DNA of 37,786 nt, from contig CAZMZP010000042.1 of assembly GCA_964570935.1 (NCBI GenBank), forward strand, positions 1 through 37,786, given 5' to 3'. A model generated the notes under the pieces. That model had not been told where the DNA came from. It was given only the letters and a program-made list of their open reading frames with translations, and did not search any database. The DNA comes from JAFGJU01 sp964570935 (GTDB taxonomy: Bacteria; Eisenbacteria; RBG-16-71-46; JAFGJU01). Both the position numbers and the translations under genes were made by a program. This document shows, one piece after another, positions 24,095 through 32,884 of the stretch. Each line of letters opens with the position of its first letter. Position 1 is the first letter of the stretch.

Positions 24095-25564
24095 TTACGC
24101 TCCCGTCAAGAGTCGCGAAAGTGACTCCATCGAGCTGTTCATGAAGTCGATGATGAGCCACGGATAGACTCCCACGAAAACCGTCAATATCTGCAGGGGA
24201 ATCAGTGTCACCAGTTCCCTCGCGCTAAGGTCGGAAAAACCGGCGTACTTCTCCAGCGGTTTGCCCAGGAACATGCGCTGCAGAGTCCACAGGAAATAGC
24301 CCGCCGTTATGACTATGCCGACGGCGGAAATCATGACGATCGCCTTGAACACCGGGAACGCGCCCACGAACACCATGAACTCCGCGATAAAGCCCGCCAG
24401 GCCGGGCAGCCCCATCGACGCGAAGCACGCGAGGCTCATGATGCCGGTGTAGATTGGCAGCTTGACCGCCAGGCCGCCGAAACCTTCGATGTCCCTGTGG
24501 TGCGCCCTGTCGTAGATCACTCCCACGAGAAGGAACAGGGAGCCCGTGATGATGCCGTGCGCGAACATCTGGAGCATCGCGCCGTTCATGGCCGTCGTAG
24601 TCATGGCCGCCAGGCCCAGCAGCACGTATCCCATGTGGCTCACGCTCGAGTAGGCCACGAGCTTCTTCAAATCCTTCTGTCCCATGGCCACGAGCGCCCC
24701 GTACACGATGTTGATGACTGCCAGGATGGCCAGCACCGGAGCGAAATCTCTCGCGGCGTCGGGCAAGATTGGGTAGCTGATCCTGAATATGCCGTAGGCC
24801 CCCATCTTCAGGAGCACGCCCGCAAGTATCACGCTGATGGCGGTCGGGGCCTCCACGTGGGCGTCAGGAAGCCACGTGTGGAAAGGGAACACCGGCACCT
24901 TGATGGCGAACCCCAGGAACAGCGCCAGGAAGACAATCATCTGGAACTTCGGAGCGAACGGGTGTGCCGCGCTGAGCGCCACGATGTCGAACGTGTGCGG
25001 GGTGGTCGAGAAGTACATCGCCAGTATGGCCAGCAGAATCGCCACGCTTCCCAGAAGAGTGTACAGGAAGAACTTGATGGCGGCGTACTCGCGCCTCGGC
25101 CCGCCCCAGATCCCTATCAGGAAGTACATCGGCACCAGCATCGCTTCCCAGAACACGTAGAAGAGGAAGAAGTCGAGCGAAACGAACACGCCCGTCATGG
25201 CGGTCTGGAGAAGCAGGAAAAGCGCGAAGTACTGCTTCACGCGGTCCTTTATGCCGTAGCTTCCGATCACCGACACGAACGACAGGAGCGCGGTCAGGAA
25301 CACCATCGTGATGCTGATGCCGTCCACCCCGACGTAGTACCACACGTTTATCTGTGGTATCCACGAGGCTCTCTCGATGAACTGGAACCCCGGAATCACC
25401 CTATTGAAGGCGATCACGAGGAGCACCGAGAAGACGAAGGAGATCCCGCTGAACACGGTCGAGACCGCCTTGACGGCCTTCTCGTTCTCGTTGCTCATCA
25501 TGAGCACCACGATGCCGCCCAGGAGAGGGATGAACGTGACCAGTGACAGAATCGGAAGCTCCAT
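24095..25564 (-). CDS. nuoM: NADH-quinone oxidoreductase subunit M
   Basis: NuoM is the middle antiporter-like subunit of the complex I membrane arm. The 489-residue protein has about 14 helices. It contains VGVDGISITMVFLTALL, FYVFWEAMLVPMYFLIGIWGG (in part; Glu is the conserved channel residue), FPFHTWLPDAHVEAPTAISV (in part), LKKLVAYSSVSHMGYVLLGL and ASMGLPGLAGFIAEFMV. The ATG start has GGAGGAG six bases upstream. It lies between nuoL and nuoN in the standard order. Confidence 0.96.
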   Translation of the reverse strand: MELPILSLVTFIPLLGGIVVLMMSNENEKAVKAVSTVFSGISFVFSVLLVIAFNRVIPGFQFIERASWIPQINVWYYVGVDGISITMVFLTALLSFVSVIGSYGIKDRVKQYFALFLLLQTAMTGVFVSLDFFLFYVFWEAMLVPMYFLIGIWGGPRREYAAIKFFLYTLLGSVAILLAILAMYFSTTPHTFDIVALSAAHPFAPKFQMIVFLALFLGFAIKVPVFPFHTWLPDAHVEAPTAISVILAGVLLKMGAYGIFRISYPILPDAARDFAPVLAILAVINIVYGALVAMGQKDLKKLVAYSSVSHMGYVLLGLAAMTTTAMNGAMLQMFAHGIITGSLFLLVGVIYDRAHHRDIEGFGGLAVKLPIYTGIMSLACFASMGLPGLAGFIAEFMVFVGAFPVFKAIVMISAVGIVITAGYFLWTLQRMFLGKPLEKYAGFSDLSARELVTLIPLQILTVFVGVYPWLIIDFMNSSMESLSRLLTGA

Positions 25565-25621
25565 TCAGTTCTCCTCCGTCTTAGCTTGGTTTTCTCTCGT
25601 GTCGATCCGGTCCCCGCGCCC

Positions 25622-27556
25622 CTAGCGCAGGAACTTCACAATCAGGATTGTTCCGAGCCCTATCAGTATCATAAGGGCGTACTGCTGCACGTACCCGGAC
25701 TGGGCCCTGCGGCCCACCCTGCCGAAGAGCTGGGTCAGCCACGCCACGCCGTTCACCAGCCCGTCTATGACGTAAAGGTCAAACCATCTTTTAGCTTTGC
25801 TCAAGAGGACCGTGAGCGACGCGGTGCCGTTCACCGCGCCGTCTATCACGGCGAGGTCGAACGCGTACAGTCCCCTGGCCAGCTTCACGACCGGCCCAAT
25901 GACGAGCGTCTGGTATATCTCGTCGACGTAGTACTTGTTGTAGACGAGTTTGTACAAGAGCGGCAGTCTCCTGGAAAACGCCTCCCTGCTCACCCAGTTC
26001 TTCATGTACGTCGCGTAGGCCAGCAGAATGCCTCCGGCGACGACCAGGAGCGACGTGCCCATCACGGCGTAGTCGGGACCGTGGTGCGCGGCGTGCGCGC
26101 CCGCCTCGTGCGTCCGGGGCCCCGTCAGGAAGCTCACAATCCCCGTCTTCATCCACGGCAGCCCGACCCACCCCGCGCAGACCGACAGGACGCCCAGCAC
26201 CGCCAGCGGCACGGACATCACGGCCGGCGACTCGTGCGCCTTCTTCTTCTCGGCGCCGGCGAACACCACGAAGTAGAGCCGGAACATGTAGAACGCCGTC
26301 AGCGCGGCGCCGACCACCGCCAGGACGTACAGGGTGGTGTTCCCGGACTGCTTCACGGCAACCAGTATCTCGTCCTTGCTCCAGAAGCCGCTGAACGGCG
26401 GCACTCCGGCGATGGCCAGGCAGGCCACCAGAAACGTGAGGGAGGTCACCTTCATGTACTTGCTGAGTCCGCCCATCTGCCTGATGTCCTGCTCGTGCAT
26501 GGCGTGGATGACGCTGCCGGCGCCCAGGAACAGGAGCGCCTTGAAGAAGGCGTGGGTCATCAGGTGGAACATGCCGGCCACGTAACCGCCGCTCCCCAAT
26601 CCCAGCATCATGTAGCCGAGCTGGCTCAGGGTCGAATAAGCGAGCACCCTCTTTATGTCGAACTGCGTGCACGCGATCGTGGCCGCCATTATCGCGGTGA
26701 TGCCGCCGATCGTGGCCACGACCAGGGACGCCTGTGGGCTTGCGGAGAAAAGCGGGAAGCAGCGCGCCACCATGTAAACTCCGGCGGCCACCATCGTGGC
26801 GGCGTGGATGAGCGCGCTGACGGGCGTCGGACCCTCCATGGCGTCCGGCAGCCAGACGTGCAGCGGGAACTGCGCGCTCTTTCCGACGGCCCCGCCGAAC
26901 AGAAAGATGGTGGCGATGGTGAGGAACGCGGGAGCGAACTGGCCGTTCTGCGCGGCGTGGAAGACCTCTTTAAACTGGAAGGTCCCCGCCGCGGAGGCCA
27001 GCATCAGGACTCCGATCAGGAATCCGAAGTCTCCGATTCTGTTCGTGATGAACGCCTTCTTGCCCGCGTCGGCCGCGCTCTTCTTCTCGAACCAGAACCC
27101 TATCAGCAAGTACGAGCAGATTCCCACCAGCTCCCAGAAGATGAACAGCAGGAAAAAGCTGTTCGACAGCACCAGGCCGTACATCGAGAAGATGAACAGC
27201 GAGATGTAGGCGAAATAGCGCGAGAATCTGACGTCGCCGTGCATGTAGCCGACGGAGTATATCTCCACCAGGAGGCCGACGACCGACACCACGACGAGCA
27301 TGAGGGCCCCCAGTGGATCCACCGTGGCTCCCAGGGAGATCAGGTAGTTGCCCGTTGCGAACCAGGGGTAGCTGACGTCCACTCCGCGGCCGGAGATGAC
27401 GTAGAACAGCATCGCGAACGAGATCCCGGCGGACATCGCGGCGGCAGTGATCGCCGGAGCGGCGGCGCTGTTGCCGCGCAGTCTCCTCCCGAAGAAAATC
27501 GTTACCACGAACGCCAGAAGCGGAAGGAGAGGTATAAGAAATGCCGCGCTAATCAA
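25622..27556 (-). CDS. nuoL: NADH-quinone oxidoreductase subunit L
   Basis: NuoL is the distal proton-pumping subunit, with a long lateral helix. The 644-residue protein is of normal length. It has FIFWELVGICSYLLIGFWFE, HVWLPDAMEGPTPVSALIHA (20 residues of a longer motif), TMVAAGVYMVARCFPLF, TLSQLGYMMLGLGSG, HAMHEQDIRQMGGL and the conserved AGVPPFSGFWSKDEIL. The TTG start immediately follows the stop of the zinc-ribbon TPR gene, and AGGAG is seven bases upstream inside that gene, so the two are translationally linked. The C-terminal lateral-helix region has the repeated FDLxVIDGxVNG pattern. Confidence 0.96.
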   Translation of the reverse strand: MISAAFLIPLLPLLAFVVTIFFGRRLRGNSAAAPAITAAAMSAGISFAMLFYVISGRGVDVSYPWFATGNYLISLGATVDPLGALMLVVVSVVGLLVEIYSVGYMHGDVRFSRYFAYISLFIFSMYGLVLSNSFFLLFIFWELVGICSYLLIGFWFEKKSAADAGKKAFITNRIGDFGFLIGVLMLASAAGTFQFKEVFHAAQNGQFAPAFLTIATIFLFGGAVGKSAQFPLHVWLPDAMEGPTPVSALIHAATMVAAGVYMVARCFPLFSASPQASLVVATIGGITAIMAATIACTQFDIKRVLAYSTLSQLGYMMLGLGSGGYVAGMFHLMTHAFFKALLFLGAGSVIHAMHEQDIRQMGGLSKYMKVTSLTFLVACLAIAGVPPFSGFWSKDEILVAVKQSGNTTLYVLAVVGAALTAFYMFRLYFVVFAGAEKKKAHESPAVMSVPLAVLGVLSVCAGWVGLPWMKTGIVSFLTGPRTHEAGAHAAHHGPDYAVMGTSLLVVAGGILLAYATYMKNWVSREAFSRRLPLLYKLVYNKYYVDEIYQTLVIGPVVKLARGLYAFDLAVIDGAVNGTASLTVLLSKAKRWFDLYVIDGLVNGVAWLTQLFGRVGRRAQSGYVQQYALMILIGLGTILIVKFLR

Positions 27557-28585
27557 CTAAGTTCTCCTGGTTGTCTTCTTGGCGCCGGCGCCCTTTTCAC
27601 GCACCGGCGGTGCATTCTTCTCGAACAGAAGCTCACCCAGTATCAAGCGTGCCGAAGGGTCCGCCGGGTCGAGCTCGAGAGCCCGCTCGACCTCGTCCAG
27701 CGCCTCGTCTATGGCGCCCTTCTCGACGTAAAGCAAGAGACCAATCTGATAGTGCGCCTCCGAGAAGCGCGGGTTGACGTCGATCGCCCGCCTGAACATC
27801 CCGATGGCCGCGTCCACGTCCCGCAGGTCGCTCAGCAACACACCCAGCCGATAGGCCGACTCCGCGTCGGTCCTGTCCAGCTCAACCACCCGGCCGTAAT
27901 GCCGGGCCGCGTTTTCCTTCTGGTGAAGGTCCGCGAAGACCTGCGCCAGCTTCCTGTGGGCCGCCGTGAAGTCGTCCAGGAGCCCCACCGCCCTCTCGAG
28001 TCTCGTCACGGCCGAATCGAGGCTGCCCTCCTCGAAGTCCAGGACCCCGGCCATGTAGTGGGCCGCTGCCGAGTCCGGCTTCCTGGCCAGCAGTTTCTCC
28101 ACGACCGGTCTCGCCCTGGAGTATTTCCTCTCTTCGATGAGCAGGAGACCCGCCCAGTGAAGAGAAAGCACGAACTCGGGGTTGAGCTCGTAACACTGCT
28201 CCAGATGCTGCGCGGCGGCGAACTTCTCCTCTTCCAGGGCCTCAAGCAGGCCCAGGAGAAACCGGGCTCCCTGGAGCTTCGGGTTCAGCGCCACGGCCTT
28301 TTTCGTGTAGTCCCTCGCGGCGCCCAGCTCCCCCAGCGCCAGACTGCACGCCCCTCCGTAGAGGTGCGAGAGCTCATGCAGAGGGTCCACCTGGGCGCTC
28401 GCCCTGAACTCCTCCAGAGCGCCGTGGAAGTTGCCTTCGTTGAACAGGGCCATTCCGGTCGCCATCATGTCTCTGACGCTTCCCTTCGCCCGCGTCTTCT
28501 TCTGCTTCTCCCCCAGTCTCGTTCCGCACTGGAAGCAATACCTGTGCGGGTCGGGGTTGGTAGTCTGGCATTTGGGACAGATCAT
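27557..28585 (-). CDS. Zinc-ribbon TPR protein inserted in the nuo operon
   Basis: The 342-residue protein begins with a zinc ribbon, CPKC (3-6) and CFQC (17-20). A basic linker (26-37) follows, then a run of tetratricopeptide repeats across about 40-325. Examples are MALFNEGNFHGALEEF, HWAGLLLIEERKYSRARPVVEKLL, AYRLGVLLSDLRDVDAAIGMFRRAI and YQIGLLLYVEKGAIDEALDEVERAL. It ends in a Lys/Arg-rich tail. There is no signal peptide, so it is probably cytosolic. It lies between nuoK and nuoL, where no standard complex I subunit belongs, and abuts nuoL directly. A role in assembly or regulation of complex I is a reasonable guess only. Confidence 0.85.
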   Translation of the reverse strand: MICPKCQTTNPDPHRYCFQCGTRLGEKQKKTRAKGSVRDMMATGMALFNEGNFHGALEEFRASAQVDPLHELSHLYGGACSLALGELGAARDYTKKAVALNPKLQGARFLLGLLEALEEEKFAAAQHLEQCYELNPEFVLSLHWAGLLLIEERKYSRARPVVEKLLARKPDSAAAHYMAGVLDFEEGSLDSAVTRLERAVGLLDDFTAAHRKLAQVFADLHQKENAARHYGRVVELDRTDAESAYRLGVLLSDLRDVDAAIGMFRRAIDVNPRFSEAHYQIGLLLYVEKGAIDEALDEVERALELDPADPSARLILGELLFEKNAPPVREKGAGAKKTTRRT

Positions 28586-28605
28586 GGCCGCACCCCGTCA
28601 GGCCC

Positions 28606-28914
28606 CTACCACTTGAGAATGTTGAACTTGTCCGCAAAGACCGCCCTGATGCTCTTGTACAGCGTCAGAATCAACGCTAGTCCGACCGCCGCCTCGCCGG
28701 CCGCGACCGTCATCACGAACACCGAGAACACCTGTCCGTTCAGAGTCGTGGTCTCGACGAAGCGCGAGAAGGCGACCAGGTTCAGGTTCACGGCGCCAAG
28801 CATTATCTCGATGGAGATCAGAATGCCGATGGCGTTGCGCCTGGTGAGCACCCCGAAGAGCCCTATCACGAATATGACCGCGCCGAGCGCCAGGTATTGG
28901 GACAGCGGCGTCAT
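28606..28914 (-). CDS. nuoK: NADH-quinone oxidoreductase subunit K
   Basis: NuoK is a three-helix membrane subunit on the proton path. The 102-residue protein has normal length. It carries RRNAIGILISIEIMLGAVNL with the conserved Glu in helix 2, and AAGEAAVGLALILTLYKS with the second conserved Glu in helix 3. Its ATG overlaps the nuoJ stop as ATGA. The zinc-ribbon TPR gene follows 20 bases downstream. Confidence 0.95.
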   Translation of the reverse strand: MTPLSQYLALGAVIFVIGLFGVLTRRNAIGILISIEIMLGAVNLNLVAFSRFVETTTLNGQVFSVFVMTVAAGEAAVGLALILTLYKSIRAVFADKFNILKW

Positions 28915-29426
28915 TTCTTGGTGATTTCCTTTCCCAGGAAGACCGCGCCGACGAGAGCCGCCAGAAGCAGCACCGATGCGACTTCGAACGCCTCCACGTG
29001 CGTGGACAGGAGCTGCCTCCCGATTATCTTGACCGTGTCCTGCTGCGGTCCGGCCGTGAGCGGCGGCCAGGCGGCAGCGCGTATGACCGAGACGAGCCCC
29101 GCCAGCAGGGCCAGGCAGAGCAGAGCCCCCGGTACGACCAGATGATTTGTCTGTCTCACCGACGCGGACGTTATCCGCTCGGTAAGCACTATCGCGAATA
29201 TCATTAAGATTATGATCGCTCCCACGTAGATGAGAATCTGCACGACGGCCAGGAAGTCGGCGTCCAGCAGCACGAACACGCCCGACAGCGCGAAGAACAT
29301 CGCGGCCAGGGAAAGCGCGCAGTGGAACACGTTCCTCAGCGTGACGGCCCCCACCGCGAAGACGACGGCGGCCAGCGCCAGCGCCTTGAAGGCCAGCGGC
29401 GCGCTCAGCAGCTCAGACCAGTTCAC
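28911..29426 (-). CDS. nuoJ: NADH-quinone oxidoreductase subunit J
   Basis: NuoJ is a five-helix membrane subunit that contains the pi-bulge helix coupling quinone reduction to pumping. The 171-residue protein shows RNVFHCALSLAAMFFALSGVFVLL, LAVVQILIYVGAIIILMIFA (in part) and a final helix VASVLLLAALVGAVFLGKEI, all typical. The GTG start overlaps the nuoI stop by four bases, and the end overlaps nuoK by four. Confidence 0.94.
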   Translation of the reverse strand: MNWSELLSAPLAFKALALAAVVFAVGAVTLRNVFHCALSLAAMFFALSGVFVLLDADFLAVVQILIYVGAIIILMIFAIVLTERITSASVRQTNHLVVPGALLCLALLAGLVSVIRAAAWPPLTAGPQQDTVKIIGRQLLSTHVEAFEVASVLLLAALVGAVFLGKEITKK

Positions 29427-29953
29427 GCGGCGTCCTCCGGTTTCGTGGACTCAGGGTTCGTGGGCCGGGGACTCGCGGGTTCGGGCCCGGTCGCCCCACG
29501 CTTCGTGCCGTCCGGTTTCTCAAGCAGTTCTTCCTTGTGATAGATGAGTCCGTCCCGGGTGGTGGTGGCCAGCTCGTACTTCGACGAAAGCTCCAGCGCC
29601 GAATGCGGGCACGCCTCGGCGCACAGGTTGCAGAACATGCACCTGGAAATGTCGACGTCGAAAACGTCCACCTTCCTCTTCTTGGTCTCTCCCGGTGACG
29701 TCTCTATGGTTATCAGGTGGTCCGGACACGCCCTGGCGCACAGAGTGCACCCTATGCACTTCATCTCCTGAGTCTGCGGGTCCACTTTAAGCACGTGCAG
29801 ACCCCTGTAGCCGGGCGGCAGTTCCCTCTTCTCGTACGGATACAACATCGTTATCGGGCGCGAAAACAGAAACCGTAGCGTCAGCTTGAGGCCGTCTATC
29901 AACGGCTTTATGGCTGCCACTACGAGGGACGGTATGTCGTTCTTTTTGCTCAT
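29423..29953 (-). CDS. nuoI: NADH-quinone oxidoreductase subunit I (two [4Fe-4S] clusters)
   Basis: NuoI carries clusters N6a and N6b, which pass electrons to NuoB. The 176-residue protein has CIGCTLCARACP (Cys 66, 69, 72, 76) and CMFCNLCAEACP (Cys 105, 108, 111, 115). The N-terminal helix places it against NuoH. The last 30 residues are a Pro/Glu/Thr-rich tail not found in most NuoI proteins. It lies 36 bases after nuoH and overlaps nuoJ. Confidence 0.96.
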   Translation of the reverse strand: MSKKNDIPSLVVAAIKPLIDGLKLTLRFLFSRPITMLYPYEKRELPPGYRGLHVLKVDPQTQEMKCIGCTLCARACPDHLITIETSPGETKKRKVDVFDVDISRCMFCNLCAEACPHSALELSSKYELATTTRDGLIYHKEELLEKPDGTKRGATGPEPASPRPTNPESTKPEDAA

Positions 29954-29989
29954 CTACTCTCGACCGACTCCTGCTGCTCCGACGAGCGC

Positions 29990-31009
29990 CTAAGAGATCA
30001 CCGCCATCACGAGGCCCGTGACTAGAAGGTTCAGGAACGCCAGCGGCAGCAGCACCTTCCAGCAAAAGGCCATCATCTGGTCCACCCTGAGCCGCGGGTA
30101 AGTGCCCCTGAGCCAGACCATCAGGAACATGAAGAAGAACGCCTTGCCCATGAACCACACGAAGCCCGGCAGCACCGGACCGTGCCATCCTCCCAGGAAC
30201 AGCACGGTGGCCATGGCCGACATCACAAACATGTTGGCGTACTCGGAAAGGAAGAAGAACGCGAACCGCAGCCCGCTGTACTCTGTGTGGAACCCCGCCA
30301 CGAGCTCGGACTCCGCCTCCGGTATGTCGAACGGAAGACGGTTCACCTCTCCTATGCCGGCGATGACGTATATCATGAACCCGACCGGCTGCAGGAACAC
30401 GTACCAGACGTGCCTCTGCGCCTCCACTATGCCGCTCAGGCTCAGCGTTTGCGCCAGCATGAACACACCCAGCACGGACAGAAGCAGCGGCACTTCGTAG
30501 CTGACTATCTGCGCGGCCGCCCTCATGGCCCCGAGGAGCGAGTATTTGTTGTTGGAGCCCCAGCCCGCCATGAAGATCCCTATCGTGGCCACCGACGAGA
30601 CCGCGAACACGAAGAGGACTCCCATGCTGATGTCACGGGCCACGAGGCTCTTGGAAAACGGAATGACGATGTACGCCACGATGGTGCTCATGAAAACAAC
30701 GAGCGGAGCCAGAATGTATACCGGCCTGTCCACTCCGCGCGGCACGATGTCTTCTTTGAAAAGAAGCTTAAGCGCGTCCGCTATGGGCTGCGCCCAACCG
30801 TGGAATCCGCCGGTGTGCAGCGGGCCTCTTCGCACTTGTATGTGCCCGATGACCTTCCTCTCGAACCAGATCATGAAGAGCACCACGAGCACGATGAGGA
30901 TCACTACGCCCAGGAAGGCCACCGCCATCTTGCCGAGTTCGTATATCTCCCTCGGCATCAGGTCCGGCAGAAAGAGCCAGATGAATTTGAGCGTCTCAAT
31001 CAGTCCCAT
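29990..31009 (-). CDS. nuoH: NADH-quinone oxidoreductase subunit H
   Basis: NuoH anchors the peripheral arm and forms much of the quinone chamber. The 339-residue protein has eight membrane helices. It contains ERKVIGHIQVRRGPLHTGGF, GWAQPIADALKLLFKEDIVP, FAVSSVATIGIFMAGWGSNN, AAAQIVSYEVPLLLSVLGV, RLPFDIPEAESELVAGFHTE and SEYANMFVMSAMATVLFLGG, all hallmark segments. It follows nuoD by 71 bases; the ATG has a poor ribosome-binding site. Confidence 0.96.
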   Translation of the reverse strand: MGLIETLKFIWLFLPDLMPREIYELGKMAVAFLGVVILIVLVVLFMIWFERKVIGHIQVRRGPLHTGGFHGWAQPIADALKLLFKEDIVPRGVDRPVYILAPLVVFMSTIVAYIVIPFSKSLVARDISMGVLFVFAVSSVATIGIFMAGWGSNNKYSLLGAMRAAAQIVSYEVPLLLSVLGVFMLAQTLSLSGIVEAQRHVWYVFLQPVGFMIYVIAGIGEVNRLPFDIPEAESELVAGFHTEYSGLRFAFFFLSEYANMFVMSAMATVLFLGGWHGPVLPGFVWFMGKAFFFMFLMVWLRGTYPRLRVDQMMAFCWKVLLPLAFLNLLVTGLVMAVIS

Positions 31010-31080
31010 AATGCTTTCTTACGCACACTGGCGGCGCCGGCGCGGCGCGTCCCCCGCATCGGCCCTCGGCCACCGGTCCC

Positions 31081-32184
31081 CTACCGGTCAATCTCTCCCA
31101 GCACGATATCTATGCTTCCCAGAATCGCGACCACGTCCGCCACCAGAGCGCCATTGCTCATGGTCGGCAGCGCGGCCAGGTTTATGAAAGACGGCGCCCT
31201 TATCTTGACCCTGTACGGGTTCGCGGTGCCGTCGCTAACGACGTAGAAACCCAGCTCTCCCTTGGGAGCCTCGACTCTGGAGTACGCCTCGCCCTTCCTC
31301 GGCTTGAGCACCCTGGGCATCTTGGCGGTGAAGTCTCCTTCGGGAAGGCCGTCCAGCGCCTGCCTGATGATCCTGGCCGCCTGGCGCATCTCCATCACCC
31401 TCACCGCGTACCTGTCGAATACGTCTCCGGCCTCACCCGTGGGGATCACAAAGTCCATTTCCGGATAGACCGAGTAAGGCGCGTCCTTCCTCAGGTCCCA
31501 CTTCACACCCGAGCCCCTGAGCATCGGGCCGCTCACTGCGTAGGAAATCGCCTCTTCACGCGACAACAGGCCGACTCCCTTGGTCCTGTTCAGGAAGATC
31601 GCGTTCTTGGTCAGAAGCTCCTCGTATTCGTCCACGCGCTTGTCGAACGTGGACAGGAACTTCCTGGTTTTCTCGATGAACGCCGGAGTCGCGTCTTTGG
31701 CCACCCCGCCGAAGCGCACGTAGTTGAACGTCATGCGGGCGCCGCAGAGTATTTCCAGCGCGTCCAGTATGTCCTCCCTTTCCCGGAAGCAGTAAAGGAG
31801 GGGCGTCGATGCGCCCAGGTCGTTGGCGAAAGACCCCAACCACACCAGGTGGCTCGCCAGCCGGCTCATCTCGGCCACGATGACCCTGATGAACTCGGCG
31901 CGCCTCGGGACCTCGACGTCCAGGAGCTGCTCCACGGCCAGCACGAACGCCAGGTTGTTGGACATACCGGCAAGGTAGTCGAGCCGGTCGGTCAGAGGAA
32001 TCGACTGGACGTAGGTCCTGGACTCGGTCAGTTTCTCGATGCCCCTGTGCAGAAAGCCCACGTCCGGGAACACGTTCACCACGCGTTCGCCCTCTATGGT
32101 GAGGCCCAACCGCAGCACGCCGTGCGTGCTGGGATGCTGAGGTCCCATGTTTATGAAGAGACTGTCTGTCTTGAGCTCAGGCAT
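31081..32184 (-). CDS. nuoD: NADH-quinone oxidoreductase subunit D
   Basis: NuoD forms the quinone site with NuoB. The 367-residue protein has the family motifs NMGPQHPSTHGVLRLGLTIEG (in part), GFLHRGIEKLTESRTYVQSI (20 residues), DRLDYLAGMSNN and the C-terminal VVAILGSIDIVLGEIDR. It is fused to neither NuoC nor NuoB. It is a little shorter than many NuoD proteins because the N-terminus begins almost at the catalytic domain. Its ATG directly follows the nuoC stop, with GGGGAG seven bases upstream. No nuoE, nuoF or nuoG lies between it and nuoH. Confidence 0.96.
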   Translation of the reverse strand: MPELKTDSLFINMGPQHPSTHGVLRLGLTIEGERVVNVFPDVGFLHRGIEKLTESRTYVQSIPLTDRLDYLAGMSNNLAFVLAVEQLLDVEVPRRAEFIRVIVAEMSRLASHLVWLGSFANDLGASTPLLYCFREREDILDALEILCGARMTFNYVRFGGVAKDATPAFIEKTRKFLSTFDKRVDEYEELLTKNAIFLNRTKGVGLLSREEAISYAVSGPMLRGSGVKWDLRKDAPYSVYPEMDFVIPTGEAGDVFDRYAVRVMEMRQAARIIRQALDGLPEGDFTAKMPRVLKPRKGEAYSRVEAPKGELGFYVVSDGTANPYRVKIRAPSFINLAALPTMSNGALVADVVAILGSIDIVLGEIDR

Positions 32185-32862
32185 CTATTTGCTCCCCACC
32201 CCCGGCACTCCCCAGCCACCCTTCTCGGGGTCAAACCCCTCGTCTCCGGGGAACTTGTCCTCGTCGGCAAGAACGTAGTCCTTTCTGAGCGGATGGCCTT
32301 TCCACTGATCGGGCATCAGAATCCTGCGCAGGTTGGGGTGACCACTGAAATTGACGCCCAGGAGGTCGAACACTTCCCGCTCGTTCCAGTCGGCGCCCTT
32401 CCAGGTGGAGGTCAGCGACGGCACGACGTCAGTGTCGGCCGCGCCCACCTTTACTTGAAGCGTGTGCTTGTGCTTCAACGAAACGAAATGGTAGACCAGG
32501 TCGAAGCGCGGGGCGCGCTCGGGATAGTCCACCCCGGACACACACGTGAGATAGTCGAAGTCGAGTGAAGGCTCGTTTCTCAGGAACCCGGCCACTTCTG
32601 GAAGAGACGCGAGCGCCACCCTGACGCAGGGCCAGTCGGTCTCTTCCTCGACCCTGGACACAATCGAGGGGAAGCGGCGCTCGAGCGCGTCTATTACCGG
32701 CGACTGGATGGGAGGCCGCGGCGGCGCTTCCGCCTTGGCCGCGGTACGCGCTTCCGCCGGCTTGCCCGGTGCTTCGGGCTTGCCAGATGCGGCCGGTTTG
32801 CCCGGCGTGCGGGCCTCGCCCGTCTTGCCGGGGTCTCTGGGTGTGCTGTCGGGTTCCGTCAA
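32185..32862 (-). CDS. nuoC: NADH-quinone oxidoreductase subunit C
   Basis: NuoC is a structural subunit of the connecting module. The conserved part of this 225-residue protein begins near residue 50. It contains FDYLTCVSGVDYPERAPRFD, DADWNEREVFDLLGVNFSGHPNLRRIL-like sequence and WKGHPLRKDY. The first 48 residues are a low-complexity Pro/Ala/Lys/Gly tail with repeated GKP units (TPGKPAASGKPEAPGKPAEA). The TTG start has GGGAGA five bases upstream. It lies 22 bases after nuoB. Confidence 0.94.
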   Translation of the reverse strand: MTEPDSTPRDPGKTGEARTPGKPAASGKPEAPGKPAEARTAAKAEAPPRPPIQSPVIDALERRFPSIVSRVEEETDWPCVRVALASLPEVAGFLRNEPSLDFDYLTCVSGVDYPERAPRFDLVYHFVSLKHKHTLQVKVGAADTDVVPSLTSTWKGADWNEREVFDLLGVNFSGHPNLRRILMPDQWKGHPLRKDYVLADEDKFPGDEGFDPEKGGWGVPGVGSK

Positions 32863-32884
32863 CTGTTTCTCCCAAACGCTGTTG

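Noticed and set aside
25586..28924. A 1112-codon plus-strand open frame
   Set aside because: It is antisense to nuoL, the TPR gene and nuoK. The composition is His/Arg/Gln-rich and shows no motif.
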